Below, in pieces: positions 18,112 through 27,745 of a DNA stretch of 64,000 bases (within the stretch, counting starts at the first letter, position 1; every line of letters starts with the position of its first letter). The notes under the pieces are model-generated. The model was not told where the DNA came from. It saw only the letters and a list, made by a program, of their open reading frames with translations, and searched no databases. The translations under genes were made by a program, and so were the position numbers. Source of the DNA: Ruegeria arenilitoris. Lineage in GTDB: Bacteria; Pseudomonadota; Alphaproteobacteria; Rhodobacterales; Rhodobacteraceae. The stretch lies in the NCBI RefSeq assembly GCF_013035425.1, contig NZ_WQHX01000002.1, forward strand, positions 248,001 to 312,000, in the 5' to 3' direction.

Positions 18112-18140
18112 GGGGGCGGGCAGCGTCGCCCGCCCCCTTC
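18112..18140 (+). terminator. Intra-operon hairpin/attenuator between bufA1 and bufB
   Basis: A G+C-rich 10-bp stem (GGGGGCGGGC / GCCCGCCCCC) with a 6-base loop lies 20 bases after the precursor stop and is followed by TTCTTC rather than a full T-run. It should act as a partial terminator or mRNA-stabilising 3' structure, giving more precursor than enzyme transcript. The bufB ribosome site starts 11 bases after the feature. Confidence 0.7.
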
Positions 18141-18162
18141 TTCGTGATCAAGGGAATTGCTT

Positions 18163-19020
18163 ATGTTAGATGATGCGCTCAGGTCAAACCGTTTGCCCGC
18201 CGCGCCTGGTGTTGGCTACAAACCGCAACATTTCTCGCAAATCCTTGAAAACGCACAGCCCGTGGCTTGGCTGGAAATACACGCCGAAAACTATATGGGG
18301 GATGGTGGCAGGCCGTTGGCGCAGCTGCGGCATTTATCAAAGCAGTTTCCCATTTCCGTGCACGGTGTTGGCCTATCAATCGGTGGAGAAACCCCATTGG
18401 ATTTGGACCACCTAGCCAGATTGAAGCATCTGGTGGGTTGGCTAAACCCAGCCAGCTTTTCCGAGCACCTAGCGTGGTCAACCCATGACAGTCATTTTCT
18501 AAACGACCTTCTGCCCCTGCCTTACACTGGCGCGACCCTTACAAGGGTCTGCGAACACATTGAGCAGGTTCAGGAAACGGTCGGACGCCAGATGTTGCTA
18601 GAGAACCCGTCCAGCTATCTGGCATTTGAAGAAAGCACTTGGTCCGAGCCTGACTTTTTAAGTGAAATCGTATCCCGGACCGGATGCGGGATGCTTTTAG
18701 ACGTGAACAACGTTTTCGTATCGGCCACCAATCTGGATTTTTCACCACAAGAATATATCGACGCTTATCCATTGGATAAAGTTGGCGAAATCCACCTTGG
18801 CGGCCATGACGAAGACAAAGACGACCACGGTCATCCTCTTTTGATCGATAGCCATGGGCGAGAGGTTGCCAATCCTGTTTGGAAGTTGCTTGACTACGTT
18901 TTGGAAAAATCGGGTCCGAAACCGGTTTTGGTAGAGTGGGACACTGACATTCCAGACTGGCCTATCCTACAAGCGGAAGCGGACCGAGCGCTTGCGGCCC
19001 TAGAACGGGTTCCGGCATGA
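18163..19020 (+). CDS. bufB: Bufferin-modifying MNIO enzyme (DUF692)
   Basis: A 285-residue DUF692 protein, the multinuclear non-haem iron oxidative enzyme family. Likely metal ligands are spread along the TIM barrel: EIHAENYMG, SVHGVGLSIGG, SEHLAWS, LLDVNNVFV, EIHLGGHDE and VEWDTDIPDW. It would oxidise Cys residues of BufA1 to thiooxazoles in the cytoplasm before export. The start at 18163 has AGGGA seven bases upstream. Its stop overlaps the bufC start by ATGA. Confidence 0.9.
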   Translation: MLDDALRSNRLPAAPGVGYKPQHFSQILENAQPVAWLEIHAENYMGDGGRPLAQLRHLSKQFPISVHGVGLSIGGETPLDLDHLARLKHLVGWLNPASFSEHLAWSTHDSHFLNDLLPLPYTGATLTRVCEHIEQVQETVGRQMLLENPSSYLAFEESTWSEPDFLSEIVSRTGCGMLLDVNNVFVSATNLDFSPQEYIDAYPLDKVGEIHLGGHDEDKDDHGHPLLIDSHGREVANPVWKLLDYVLEKSGPKPVLVEWDTDIPDWPILQAEADRALAALERVPA

Positions 19021-19778
19021 GTGTTTCGCAAACAGCATTCAGCGCGGCCATCTTGGATGCCACCCATCCCGTACCCGAGGGTTTGATCGACGCAAAGGCT
19101 CAACCGGCGGGAGGCCGTTTCAGTGTTTATCGTAATAACGTGGCAGTGTCGCTTACCGAGGCAATGCAACAAGCTTTTCCTGTCGTCACCAAACTGATTG
19201 GTAAACAAAATATGGACGGCCTGGCCGGAATATTCTTGCGGCAATGCCCGCCCTCCTCACCTTTGATGATGTTCTACGGCGAGGAGTTTCCGGAGTTTCT
19301 GGGTGGAATGGCGAAATTATCTCATCTGGGTTACCTGCCAGATGTTGCGCGTCTGGAGTTGGCCCTGCGACATGCCTACCATGCCGCTGACAGTACGGCC
19401 ATTGACCCCCAATCGCTTGCCATTCCACCAGAAGACCTGATGCAAGCGAGGTTGACACTGGCACCAGCTGTTCAGGTTCTGTCGTCGGATTGGCCGATTT
19501 ACTCGATTTGGCAGTACAATACGCAACCAAATGCAGCCAAGCCAGAGCCCCAAGCGCAAGATATTTTGGTTACACGACCTGAGTTCGACCCCCTACCGGG
19601 CCTTCTATCTGAAGGAGGCGTGATTTGGATTGACCTAATCCAGAACGGGACGTCAATCGGCGAAGCATTCGAAATCACCGTGACCGAAACCCCTGAATTT
19701 GACCTCGGAAGCACTCTGGCGCTGCTTTTGCAGGGCGGCGCAATAACATCAGTGAATATTGAAAGGCCCGGGACATGA
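19017..19778 (+). CDS. bufC: BufC-type partner protein (DUF2063)
   Basis: A 253-residue DUF2063 protein. The N-terminal domain (RFSVYRNNVAVSLTEAMQQ, then PVVTKLIG and YGEEFPEFL) is annotated in databases as DNA-binding but in bufferin operons serves as the recognition partner that presents the precursor to the MNIO enzyme. The C-terminal half has no recognised motif. It overlaps both neighbours by four bases (ATGA), indicating a fixed ratio with BufB. Confidence 0.85.
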   Translation: MSVSQTAFSAAILDATHPVPEGLIDAKAQPAGGRFSVYRNNVAVSLTEAMQQAFPVVTKLIGKQNMDGLAGIFLRQCPPSSPLMMFYGEEFPEFLGGMAKLSHLGYLPDVARLELALRHAYHAADSTAIDPQSLAIPPEDLMQARLTLAPAVQVLSSDWPIYSIWQYNTQPNAAKPEPQAQDILVTRPEFDPLPGLLSEGGVIWIDLIQNGTSIGEAFEITVTETPEFDLGSTLALLLQGGAITSVNIERPGT

Positions 19779-20293
19779 ATGCTCTGATCTCAAGCTACAA
19801 CAACTCAATGGAAAAGGTAGACCTTGCCTCTGGTTGGTTGACGCCGACCTTGGCGAGGCTGGTCTTTATTTCCGTTCTGTTGGTTTATTATTGGAACTCG
19901 GCCATGTTGAAGATTGACGGATCAATCTTCTCTCCGTCTGCTGGCGCGTTCGGTCAGATTTTCCCCAAGGCCGCCGAGGCCGTACTGTATGATGTCACCC
20001 AAATGACCTTTTTTCAGAGGATAGTGATTTTTTTCGGCACGGTAGTTGAGTTTGTCTTACCGGCGCTTCTGTTGGTTGGTCTGCTTACTCGGCTGGCTGC
20101 CCTTGGCATGATCGGGTTTGTTTGGGTCCAAACATTGGTCGACGTTAACGGACATGGCGTAAAGCTTGGCGGATTGTTCGACAATGCCGTGACACTGATG
20201 GATCAAAGAGTGATGTGGACCTTCTTGTTCCTTGTGATTGCGATCAACGGCGCAGGTCCTATTTCGCTGGATCGAGTCCTACGCCTTAAATAA
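19775..20293 (+). CDS. bufD: DoxX family membrane protein of the bufferin operon
   Basis: A 172-residue DoxX-type protein with about four transmembrane segments (LARLVFISVLLVYYW, FFGTVVEFVLPALLLVGLL, LAALGMIGFVWVQTLVDV, MWTFLFLVIAINGAG). DoxX proteins close many bufferin operons; their function is unproven and may involve membrane redox or peptide handling. Its start overlaps bufC by ATGA. It ends one base before a convergent gene. Confidence 0.82.
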   Translation: MNALISSYNNSMEKVDLASGWLTPTLARLVFISVLLVYYWNSAMLKIDGSIFSPSAGAFGQIFPKAAEAVLYDVTQMTFFQRIVIFFGTVVEFVLPALLLVGLLTRLAALGMIGFVWVQTLVDVNGHGVKLGGLFDNAVTLMDQRVMWTFLFLVIAINGAGPISLDRVLRLK

Positions 20294-20294
20294 T

Positions 20295-20663
20295 TTAGAA
20301 ATGCGCCTTGGGCTCGTCCGGTTTTCCTGCGGCCAGCCCAAGGAGCCCTGCTACACCAGCAAAAGCTATGGGGAACATAGTAAAAACGCCAAATCCAAAG
20401 GCGTAGTACATGCCCGCTGCGGAAATCAGCAACAACATCCCAGCTAGCAGTGCCCTTGCGTGGGCCATGGCCGCACCTGCGATGGCAAGTAAAGGTGCCA
20501 GGATGGAAGCAGTCTGCACCAATTGCGGGTTTTCAACCTGCTTGGCGATTCCTTCTATCTCGCCAAACTGGTCAATGAATTCGACAAACCCATAACCAAA
20601 AAACCCGACGATCATACCGACAAGCCCAGCTATTACGCCCAAAACCATAGTGGCGTTACGCAT
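20295..20663 (-). CDS. Small integral membrane protein, unknown
   Basis: A 122-residue protein that I do not recognise. It has three to four hydrophobic helices: MVLGVIAGLVGMIVGFFGYGF at the N-terminus, then TASILAPLLAIAGAAMA, LLAGMLLLISAAGMYYAF and PIAFAGVAGLLGLAAG. The first loop (EFIDQFGEIEGIAKQVENP) is acidic, and the tail GKPDEPKAHF is short and polar. It converges on the bufferin operon with a one-base gap and appears to be monocistronic. Confidence 0.6.
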   Translation of the reverse strand: MRNATMVLGVIAGLVGMIVGFFGYGFVEFIDQFGEIEGIAKQVENPQLVQTASILAPLLAIAGAAMAHARALLAGMLLLISAAGMYYAFGFGVFTMFPIAFAGVAGLLGLAAGKPDEPKAHF

Positions 20664-20704
20664 CTACTACTCTCCAAAGTTGTCGGACCTACATATGCAA
20701 CCGC

Positions 20705-21022
20705 TTATGTAACGCCAAGACCCTTGCGTGTTTCTTCTGTCCATCCAAGGAACAGATTGCCATCTGACTCGATCAGTGGGCGTTTCATCAGAGTCGGGTA
20801 TTCCTGCAACAACACCTCTATCGGCTGCTGACGAGCTTTTTCATCCAGCTCACGCCAGGTAGTTGATCGCGTATTGAGCAAAGCTTTGCCGAAATTTTTG
20901 AGGGCCTTTTGCAACACTTCGTCCGGCATGCCATGCGCGCGCACGTCTACAAATTCAACTTTTGGAATTATTTTCAAAGCCTTGCGGCAAGTATCGCAAG
21001 TTTTCAGACCGTATAGGCGCAT
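20705..21022 (-). CDS. ArsC/Spx-type reductase, YffB-like
   Basis: A 105-residue thioredoxin-fold protein of the ArsC/YffB family. The N-terminal CDTCRKA supplies the redox Cys pair (CxxC), and RSTTWRELDEKARQ with the conserved Arg/Pro region (YPTLMKRPLIESDGNLFLGW) matches ArsC. YffB members are probably glutathione-dependent thiol reductases; arsenate reduction is not certain, and no ars genes are nearby. Confidence 0.8.
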   Translation of the reverse strand: MRLYGLKTCDTCRKALKIIPKVEFVDVRAHGMPDEVLQKALKNFGKALLNTRSTTWRELDEKARQQPIEVLLQEYPTLMKRPLIESDGNLFLGWTEETRKGLGVT

Positions 21023-21235
21023 TTTTTGGAAGTTCCCGTGGTAGTTAAAAATTGGGCAATAATATCATCTTAACCCAGTTATTCTTGATTTTTTACATTA
21101 CCGTGCAATGTTGAAAAAGACGAAACACGCAATTCGGGCCGTCTCGTTTGGGCGAAACAGTGATGCGTTGCGGTAGCGTCAACCACTACCCCGTCAATTT
21201 AGGGGAAAACGTGAAGGTAGAAGGAGACACGGGAA

Positions 21236-21442
21236 ATGCCAACTGGCACCGTGAAGTGGTTTAATACAACCAAAGGCTATGGGTTTATCGCCCCCGATGA
21301 AGGCGGCAAAGACGTGTTTGTTCATATCTCAGCCGTTGAACGCTCCGGTTTGACCGGGCTCGCAGACAATCAAAAAGTCGCGTATGAGTTGCAGGACGGA
21401 CGCGACGGACGCCAAATGGCGGCTGATTTGAAGCCATTATGA
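21236..21442 (+). CDS. cspA: Cold-shock domain protein
   Basis: A 68-residue single cold-shock domain. The RNP motifs are present: KGYGFIAP (RNP1) and VFVHIS (RNP2). The protein binds single-stranded RNA/DNA and acts as an RNA chaperone. AAGGAGA lies about nine bases before the ATG. The 200-base gap upstream contains several short inverted repeats and may be a structured leader of the kind found on cold-shock genes, though I cannot place the promoter. A hairpin terminator follows at 21450. Confidence 0.92.
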   Translation: MPTGTVKWFNTTKGYGFIAPDEGGKDVFVHISAVERSGLTGLADNQKVAYELQDGRDGRQMAADLKPL

Positions 21443-21449
21443 CTGCATT

Positions 21450-21471
21450 TCCGCCTTTGGCGGAGAATTTT
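21450..21471 (+). terminator. Terminator of cspA
   Basis: TCCGCC-TTT-GGCGGA forms a 6-bp stem with a 3-base loop, followed by GAATTTTT. It starts eight bases after the cspA stop. Confidence 0.75.
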
Positions 21472-21520
21472 TGAGCAAGGTTAGCGGCCCCGATTTGGCC
21501 GTTAACCGTCTTACCCGGGT

Positions 21521-21829
21521 TCAACCGCGTGCAGGCTCTTCGATTTTATGAGCGAGCCAATCTTTTCCCATTGCCACGATGCAGGATGTGCCATTTGCAT
21601 AAGTGATAACCATTGTCCAAGCACCTGACCTGCTCGTCCAAACTTCCATTACCTGCTCGGGACTGCGGACGCCGGTTGCAACCCTGTGCGACCCGAATTG
21701 GCGGGTCAACTTGTCATGCATATGGATAGTGGGCTCACAGATAATTTCCGCGATTGGTGATTTCGCTTGAGCTTGGTCCCCAAGCATCATCGCAAGGAAT
21801 AAGCACGTGAAAACTTTGTATGTCCTCAT
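21521..21829 (-). CDS. Small exported protein, unknown
   Basis: A 102-residue protein with a Sec-type signal (MRTYKVFTCLFLAMMLGDQAQA). I do not recognise the family. The mature 80 residues contain two cysteines (IICEP, TSCIV), a central Trp-rich strand region (VMEVWTSRSGAWTMVITY) and the ending GKDWLAHKIEEPARG; the Cys pair could form a disulfide. It lies between cspA (convergent) and thyX (same strand, upstream). Confidence 0.6.
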   Translation of the reverse strand: MRTYKVFTCLFLAMMLGDQAQAKSPIAEIICEPTIHMHDKLTRQFGSHRVATGVRSPEQVMEVWTSRSGAWTMVITYANGTSCIVAMGKDWLAHKIEEPARG

Positions 21830-21882
21830 AAGCCTAATGTAACAGGTTCATGACAAAACGTATAGACAAATGATATGCGAAA

Positions 21883-22794
21883 TCAGCTCTCTCGAATCAC
21901 ATCTTCGAACTCTCGCCATTCTCGCGCGGTCATTCCAGAGTTTTCCCGAGTAACCTCTTCACCTGACAGCATCCGGCGCAAACATGAAACCATCTGTGCG
22001 GATAGATTCACCGCCCCAAGACGGTAGTCTTCAAAGGCGCGGTAAGCAAAAGGAACCCAATCCGCCACTATTTTGCACATGGTTTCAGCATAAATCCGAA
22101 TCTCGTACTGAGCATGCGGATCTGCGCGAAGGCGAAGAAAATGGAACAGGTTGTGCAGATCCACTTTCCAATACCACTGCGTGTAGATGTTCGCAGGCAG
22201 GTTCATCCGAGCAAGTTCGCGCGCAAGACCCTGCTGCCCGTCCTGCCCGATCATAGCTTCATAGTTATCATAGCAGCGGGAGCTGTCGGCTTTGAGTATC
22301 TCAAGAACACGTGCGGCTTCCTCGCCGGTCAACATCTCCCCTCTGCCTTGGTTGTTAACCGCAGACTGCGCGGCAATGTGCTCCGGCGCCGGAATATAGA
22401 ACTCACGGTCAAGTATCGAATACCGCGCTGAGTATTCGTTCACATTAGCAGTACGATGGCGAATCCATTGACGAGCGACAAAGACCGGCAGCTTGACGTG
22501 CAACTTGACTTCGCACATTTCAAACGGTGTCGAATGCCAATGCCGCATAAGATAGCGGATCAACCCCTCGTCATTCTGCACCGACTTTGTGCCTTTGCCA
22601 TATGACACACGAGCAGCCTGACAGATCGCAGCGTCGTCACCCATATAATCGATTACGCGAACAAATCCGTGATCCAGAACCTGGTGCGCTTTGTACAGGT
22701 GGTCTTCCATACCCTCAGAAACGACGCGGCGGGTTTGTGTCACCTGCGCACGTTGTTCTTCGATTTCGGCCAATTGCTCGGAAGACAGCAGCAT
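21883..22794 (-). CDS. thyX: FAD-dependent thymidylate synthase
   Basis: A 303-residue flavin-dependent thymidylate synthase. The ThyX signature [15 protein letters not shown] (RHRx7S) is present, with a Trp/His-rich tract ([20 protein letters not shown]) typical of alphaproteobacterial forms. It makes dTMP from dUMP using FADH2 and methylene-tetrahydrofolate. The start at 22794 has AAAGGA upstream; the frame continues open another 16 codons. Monocistronic and divergent from gloA. Confidence 0.95.
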   Translation of the reverse strand: MLLSSEQLAEIEEQRAQVTQTRRVVSEGMEDHLYKAHQVLDHGFVRVIDYMGDDAAICQAARVSYGKGTKSVQNDEGLIRYLMRHWHSTPFEMCEVKLHVKLPVFVARQWIRHRTANVNEYSARYSILDREFYIPAPEHIAAQSAVNNQGRGEMLTGEEAARVLEILKADSSRCYDNYEAMIGQDGQQGLARELARMNLPANIYTQWYWKVDLHNLFHFLRLRADPHAQYEIRIYAETMCKIVADWVPFAYRAFEDYRLGAVNLSAQMVSCLRRMLSGEEVTRENSGMTAREWREFEDVIRES

Positions 22795-22972
22795 GAAACG
22801 GTCCTTTCCAGAAATGAGTCGCCGACCACTATATATCGACACAAGCGCCTACGAAACCGCGATATGTGCGGCTCGCGAAGTAACATCGAAATTGTATTTC
22901 CCTTGCCCTCTCGACACGCTCCCGCTGCGCGCTAAGCTGCAACCAATCTAAATTGACATAAGGAAAGCCACG

Positions 22973-23401
22973 ATGGGGCTGAAATATCTTCACACTATGG
23001 TTCGCGTGAAGGACCTAGAGAAATCCCTTGCTTTTTACCAATTGCTTGGCCTGAAGGAAACACGCCGCTACGACAGCGAAGCTGGCCGTTTTTCATTGAT
23101 CTTTCTGGCGCCACCCGGGCAAGAGGATGCGCCGATCGAACTGACCTACAACTGGGATGGTGACGCCGACTTGCCAAGCGACAGCCGCCACTTTGGTCAT
23201 CTGGCCTATGGCGTCGATAATATTTACGAGACCTGCCAACATCTTCAGGACAATGGCGTTGTAATCAACCGTCCCCCACGGGATGGGCGTATGGCCTTTG
23301 TTCGCTCGCCTGACAATATCTCAGTCGAGCTATTACAGAACGGCGACTCGTTAGCACCGGCGGAGCCTTGGGCGAGCATGGAAAGCGTCGGCCACTGGTG
23401 A
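22973..23401 (+). CDS. gloA: Lactoylglutathione lyase (glyoxalase I)
   Basis: A 142-residue glyoxalase I. Metal ligands are in LHTMVRV (His), IELTYNW (Glu), GHLAYGV (His) and ISVELLQ (Glu), as in GloA. It isomerises the methylglyoxal-glutathione hemithioacetal to lactoylglutathione. AAGGAAAG precedes the ATG. Its TGA is overlapped by the GTG start of the following DUF1194 gene. Confidence 0.92.
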   Translation: MGLKYLHTMVRVKDLEKSLAFYQLLGLKETRRYDSEAGRFSLIFLAPPGQEDAPIELTYNWDGDADLPSDSRHFGHLAYGVDNIYETCQHLQDNGVVINRPPRDGRMAFVRSPDNISVELLQNGDSLAPAEPWASMESVGHW

Positions 23402-24102
23402 TCCCCAGATTGATAACCATTGGGCTGGTCGGTTTGGCCGGCCCAGTCCAAGCCGAACAATGTCGCCTCGCGCTGGCGCTAGCCATTGACATTTCGACGT
23501 CAGTAGATGCCCAGGAAGACGCATTACAAAGACAAGGCTTGGCTGCAGCCCTGATCGCTCCGGAGGTTGTTGACGCCTTTTTGTCTAATCCATCACCGGT
23601 AGCTTTGGCAGTCTACGAATGGTCAGGGAGTTTCAACCAAACTTTGCTGTTGGACTGGCATTTAGTGGATTCCCAGGATGACCTTCTATTCGTCGCTCAA
23701 AAGATCAGCGCGTCAGAACGTTCAGAGCAGGACTCTCCGACCGCTATGGGCCATGCCTTGGCGTACGGCGCGACACTTATGCAGCGCGCACCTATGTGCT
23801 TGTATCAAACCATAGATATTTCTGGTGACGGCAAGAATAACGATGGTTATGCGCCGCAAATCGCATATCGACACTTTCCATTTCACAACATCACGGTCAA
23901 TGGGCTGGTCATAAATGCTGCAGATTTCGAAGGCGAGATCGATCTTATTCCGTTCTTTCGGGAAAACGTCCTGCACGGCGCCGGAGCCTTTCTTGAAATC
24001 GCTGACGGATTTCAAGATTTCGAACGTGCCATGCGCCGCAAATTAGAGCGTGAGTTGAAGAGTTTTCAGCTAAGCGAGATGTGGACAACCACGGTTCAAT
24101 GA
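23398..24102 (+). CDS. DUF1194 (VWA-like) exported protein, copy 1
   Basis: A 234-residue DUF1194 protein with a von Willebrand A-type fold. The best start is the GTG at 23398 (GTGA overlap with gloA), which leaves a proper signal peptide (IPRLITIGLVGLAGPVQA). A MIDAS-like DISTS motif follows the first strand and a second motif, DISGDGKNN, lies near residue 145. Function unknown; probably periplasmic ligand or metal binding. It is directly followed by a paralogue. Confidence 0.75.
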   Translation: MIPRLITIGLVGLAGPVQAEQCRLALALAIDISTSVDAQEDALQRQGLAAALIAPEVVDAFLSNPSPVALAVYEWSGSFNQTLLLDWHLVDSQDDLLFVAQKISASERSEQDSPTAMGHALAYGATLMQRAPMCLYQTIDISGDGKNNDGYAPQIAYRHFPFHNITVNGLVINAADFEGEIDLIPFFRENVLHGAGAFLEIADGFQDFERAMRRKLERELKSFQLSEMWTTTVQ

Positions 24103-24818
24103 TGCGGATAATGGTTCTTTTCCTCTGCCTTTTGGCCGGATCTCTGTCCGCCCAATGCCGCCAGGCCTTGGTTTTAGGATTGGACGTTTCAGGTTCAGTA
24201 GATGGGTCCGAATATCGTTTACAACTGAACGGGTTAGCCGCCGCGATGCGACGGCCAGAGGTTATGCAACTGATCCTGTCAAACCCCGAGGCACCAGTTC
24301 GTTTAGCGGTTTTTGAATGGAGCGAACCAAGACACCAACGCGTTTTGATAGAATGGACCACTGTTCAATCGCCAGATGACATTTTGAAAATCGCGCAAAC
24401 GCTGGAGGCATCGCCACGTAGCAACGCACCGCTTGGCACTGCTGTTGGATCGGCAATGCTTTTCGGAGCCAACCTTCTTGCAGATCAAGGTAACTGTTGG
24501 AAACGTACGCTGGACCTGTCCGGTGACGGCAAGCACAATCTCGGACCGCACCCGCGCGAAGTCAAATCTGCACTTCAAACGGCCGGAATAACGATAAACG
24601 GACTGGTGGTCGGAGCCGATGATCCGAACAATGGCGATAAACGCTACGTTCAAGTAGGAGAACTTTCTGCATACTACAAAACATGGGTCATTTTGGGTCC
24701 CAACGCGTTTATTGAGGTGGCGTTGGGATTTGACGATTACGAGGCAGCAATGACCCGCAAACTGATCCGTGAACTTGAGGGGTTGAGCCTGTCACAGCTC
24801 AGCTTGCCAAATCAATAA
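24099..24818 (+). CDS. DUF1194 (VWA-like) exported protein, copy 2
   Basis: A 239-residue paralogue of the preceding gene. It begins ATGATG in an ATGA overlap with that gene's stop. The signal peptide is MMRIMVLFLCLLAGSLSA, the MIDAS-like motif LDVSGSVDG and the second motif DLSGDGKHN. The two copies share the whole domain layout but have clearly diverged, so the duplication is old. It overlaps the convergent MarR-family gene by seven bases. Confidence 0.75.
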   Translation: MMRIMVLFLCLLAGSLSAQCRQALVLGLDVSGSVDGSEYRLQLNGLAAAMRRPEVMQLILSNPEAPVRLAVFEWSEPRHQRVLIEWTTVQSPDDILKIAQTLEASPRSNAPLGTAVGSAMLFGANLLADQGNCWKRTLDLSGDGKHNLGPHPREVKSALQTAGITINGLVVGADDPNNGDKRYVQVGELSAYYKTWVILGPNAFIEVALGFDDYEAAMTRKLIRELEGLSLSQLSLPNQ

Positions 24819-25309
24819 ATATACCGGATCTGATCGGTCCAATATCGTTCGACTCTGCGTAACGATCCAGTGATCTCATCTATCACCTCGGGGCCCAAAA
24901 CGCCGCGACTTTGCAGACCTTCTGCATGACGGGCAAACAGTTCTGCAACCACGTCACGGATTTCACGTCCTCTAGGCGTAAGCCGCACCCGGACTGACCT
25001 TCGGTCAATCTCGCATCGTTGATGATGCATATAGCCCATTTCCGCCAGTTTTTTCAGGTTGTAGCTGACGTTGCTACCCTGATAGTAACCTCGGCTTTTC
25101 AGTTCCCCCGCTGTTACCTCATGATCACCGATGTTGAACAGCAACAAGGCCTGAACCGCGTTAATCTCCAATACACCGACTCGCTCGAACTCATCTTTGA
25201 TGACATCCAAAAGCAAACGATGCAGACGCTCGACTAAAGCGAGCGACTCAAGGTAACTGGTCATGAACCCTTTGGTTCCCGGCACTGAAACCTGCAATTC
25301 CATACTCAT
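24812..25309 (-). CDS. MarR family regulator, LdtR-like
   Basis: A 165-residue winged-helix MarR-type regulator. The core is VLEINAVQALLLFNIGDHEVT, the recognition helix region YYQGSNVSYNLKKLAEMGY, and the wing EIDRRSVRVRLTPRG. The C-terminal RYWTDQIRYIY matches my memory of the alphaproteobacterial LdtR group, which controls an L,D-transpeptidase and stress genes. No such target adjoins it here. GGAGGG sits just before the ATG. Confidence 0.75.
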   Translation of the reverse strand: MSMELQVSVPGTKGFMTSYLESLALVERLHRLLLDVIKDEFERVGVLEINAVQALLLFNIGDHEVTAGELKSRGYYQGSNVSYNLKKLAEMGYMHHQRCEIDRRSVRVRLTPRGREIRDVVAELFARHAEGLQSRGVLGPEVIDEITGSLRRVERYWTDQIRYIY

Positions 25310-25386
25310 CTAACCCTCCGATTCAATCGTACTGTTTCAGGCAGGATGAGAGGAAATTCCCAAAATTCAGTTAAGCCAATTTTGTA

Positions 25387-25644
25387 TTATTTTTGAAATG
25401 TCTTTGAAATGTCTGCGACCAAATCGACAAATTGTTCAGGTGGTAACGTTTGTCCAGTCACCCATTGATAAAGGTCTTGATCATTTTCTTGCAGAAGCGC
25501 GTCATAGTTCGCCAACCCCACAGCATCCATTTTTTGCAGGTTTCGATCAGCGTAAGCTGACAGAATCAAATCCATCTCTTTTATACCGCGCCGCGTCGAA
25601 CGCATCTTCATGCGCTTGATCCGCGTCTCTCTGGTTTCGTTCAC
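25387..25644 (-). CDS. sdhE: Succinate dehydrogenase assembly factor 2 (SdhE)
   Basis: An 85-residue SdhE/Sdh5 family protein. The conserved RGxxE-type element reads RRGIKEMDLIL, and QDLYQWVTGQ is the usual C-terminal patch. It helps attach FAD covalently to SdhA. The sdh operon is not in the window. The start overlaps the stop of the XRE-regulator gene (ATGA at 25641-25644). Confidence 0.88.
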   Translation of the reverse strand: MNETRETRIKRMKMRSTRRGIKEMDLILSAYADRNLQKMDAVGLANYDALLQENDQDLYQWVTGQTLPPEQFVDLVADISKTFQK

Positions 25645-26033
25645 TTTGTCTCTTCCAACATCAGCCTAAGTTTTTTCTCGAGTCGGGCGGCTCGCTCGGC
25701 ACTTGCGCGCATCTCACCGCGGATTGCGCGTAGTTCAGCTACGACGCCTGCCAGTTCAGGTCGCTCTTTATCGGCATCGAAGGGTTCGTCCATTCCTTCG
25801 CCTTCGCCGGTCAATAGCCACATGATCGAAACATTGACCATGCCCGCCATCATCGAAAGGCGGTTCGCGCGTGGTTCGGACAAGTCATTTTCCCACGCCG
25901 CGATAGTCGACTTTTTTACCCCCAGCCGACGAGCGAGATCCGACTGGGTCATTCCCGCAGCCTCACGTGCGCCCGCCAGCCTGTCCCCAAAGGTCGCTGC
26001 GTCTGGTCCGAACCAGTCGTTTTCCGTGCTCAT
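25641..26033 (-). CDS. XRE-type HTH regulator
   Basis: A 130-residue helix-turn-helix protein. The HTH is GMTQSDLARRLGVKKSTIAAWEN, preceded by FGDRLAGAREAA, and the C-terminal third is a probable coiled coil (LRAIRGEMRASAERAARLEKKLRLML). The start at 26033 is fixed by GGAGG five bases upstream, although the frame is open into the next gene's promoter. It is coupled to sdhE and divergent from the aminotransferase. Target unknown. Confidence 0.8.
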   Translation of the reverse strand: MSTENDWFGPDAATFGDRLAGAREAAGMTQSDLARRLGVKKSTIAAWENDLSEPRANRLSMMAGMVNVSIMWLLTGEGEGMDEPFDADKERPELAGVVAELRAIRGEMRASAERAARLEKKLRLMLEETK

Positions 26034-26103
26034 CAGAGCCTCCAACTCGTATTTTTCTTTGGCTTGATCGTTGTTCGGGCGCACCCTATGACAGTCAGGC
26101 TGA

Positions 26104-27327
<1,224 letters not shown>

Positions 27328-27336
27328 CGGAGTATT

Positions 27337-27744
27337 ATGATGTCAACCGAGTTGCCAGAATATTACTTTCGGGTACGTGAAAATGGCGCCGTGGTTTTCA
27401 AGATCGACACCGAAAATCGCCAGCGTCGGATCGAAATGGACCAGATTGCTGTGATCAACATTCGAAATGGCGAGGTCAAACCACACGGGCAACGTATATT
27501 GTCCGAGGCTGATAACGCAGAAATCGCGCGATGGGTGGCAAGCCGCAAGAACCTTTTGGAAAGAAGGGACATCGACGATATCCATCGGGCTGTCGATCAC
27601 CTGAACTTGACGGCGCAATGGGCGCAATCCAAGGCTACGGAAGATCAGCTTGAAGAAATAACAGACAACTTGTTGATGGCGATGCACGACCTTCGCTCAG
27701 TACTTGTAAGGAAAAAAGCGGATCGGTTGCGAAAGACTGATTAA
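27337..27744 (+). CDS. Conserved hypothetical protein
   Basis: A 135-residue cytoplasmic protein without a signal or membrane segment. I do not recognise the family. The N-terminal half looks beta-rich (EYYFRVRENGAVVFKIDTEN) and the C-terminal half helical (DDIHRAVDHLNLTAQWAQSKA, then QLEEITDNLLMAMHDLRSVL). It follows the aminotransferase by nine bases with GGAG before the ATG, so it is probably co-expressed. It ends one base before the convergent MATE gene. Confidence 0.6.
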   Translation: MMSTELPEYYFRVRENGAVVFKIDTENRQRRIEMDQIAVINIRNGEVKPHGQRILSEADNAEIARWVASRKNLLERRDIDDIHRAVDHLNLTAQWAQSKATEDQLEEITDNLLMAMHDLRSVLVRKKADRLRKTD

Positions 27745-27745
27745 C

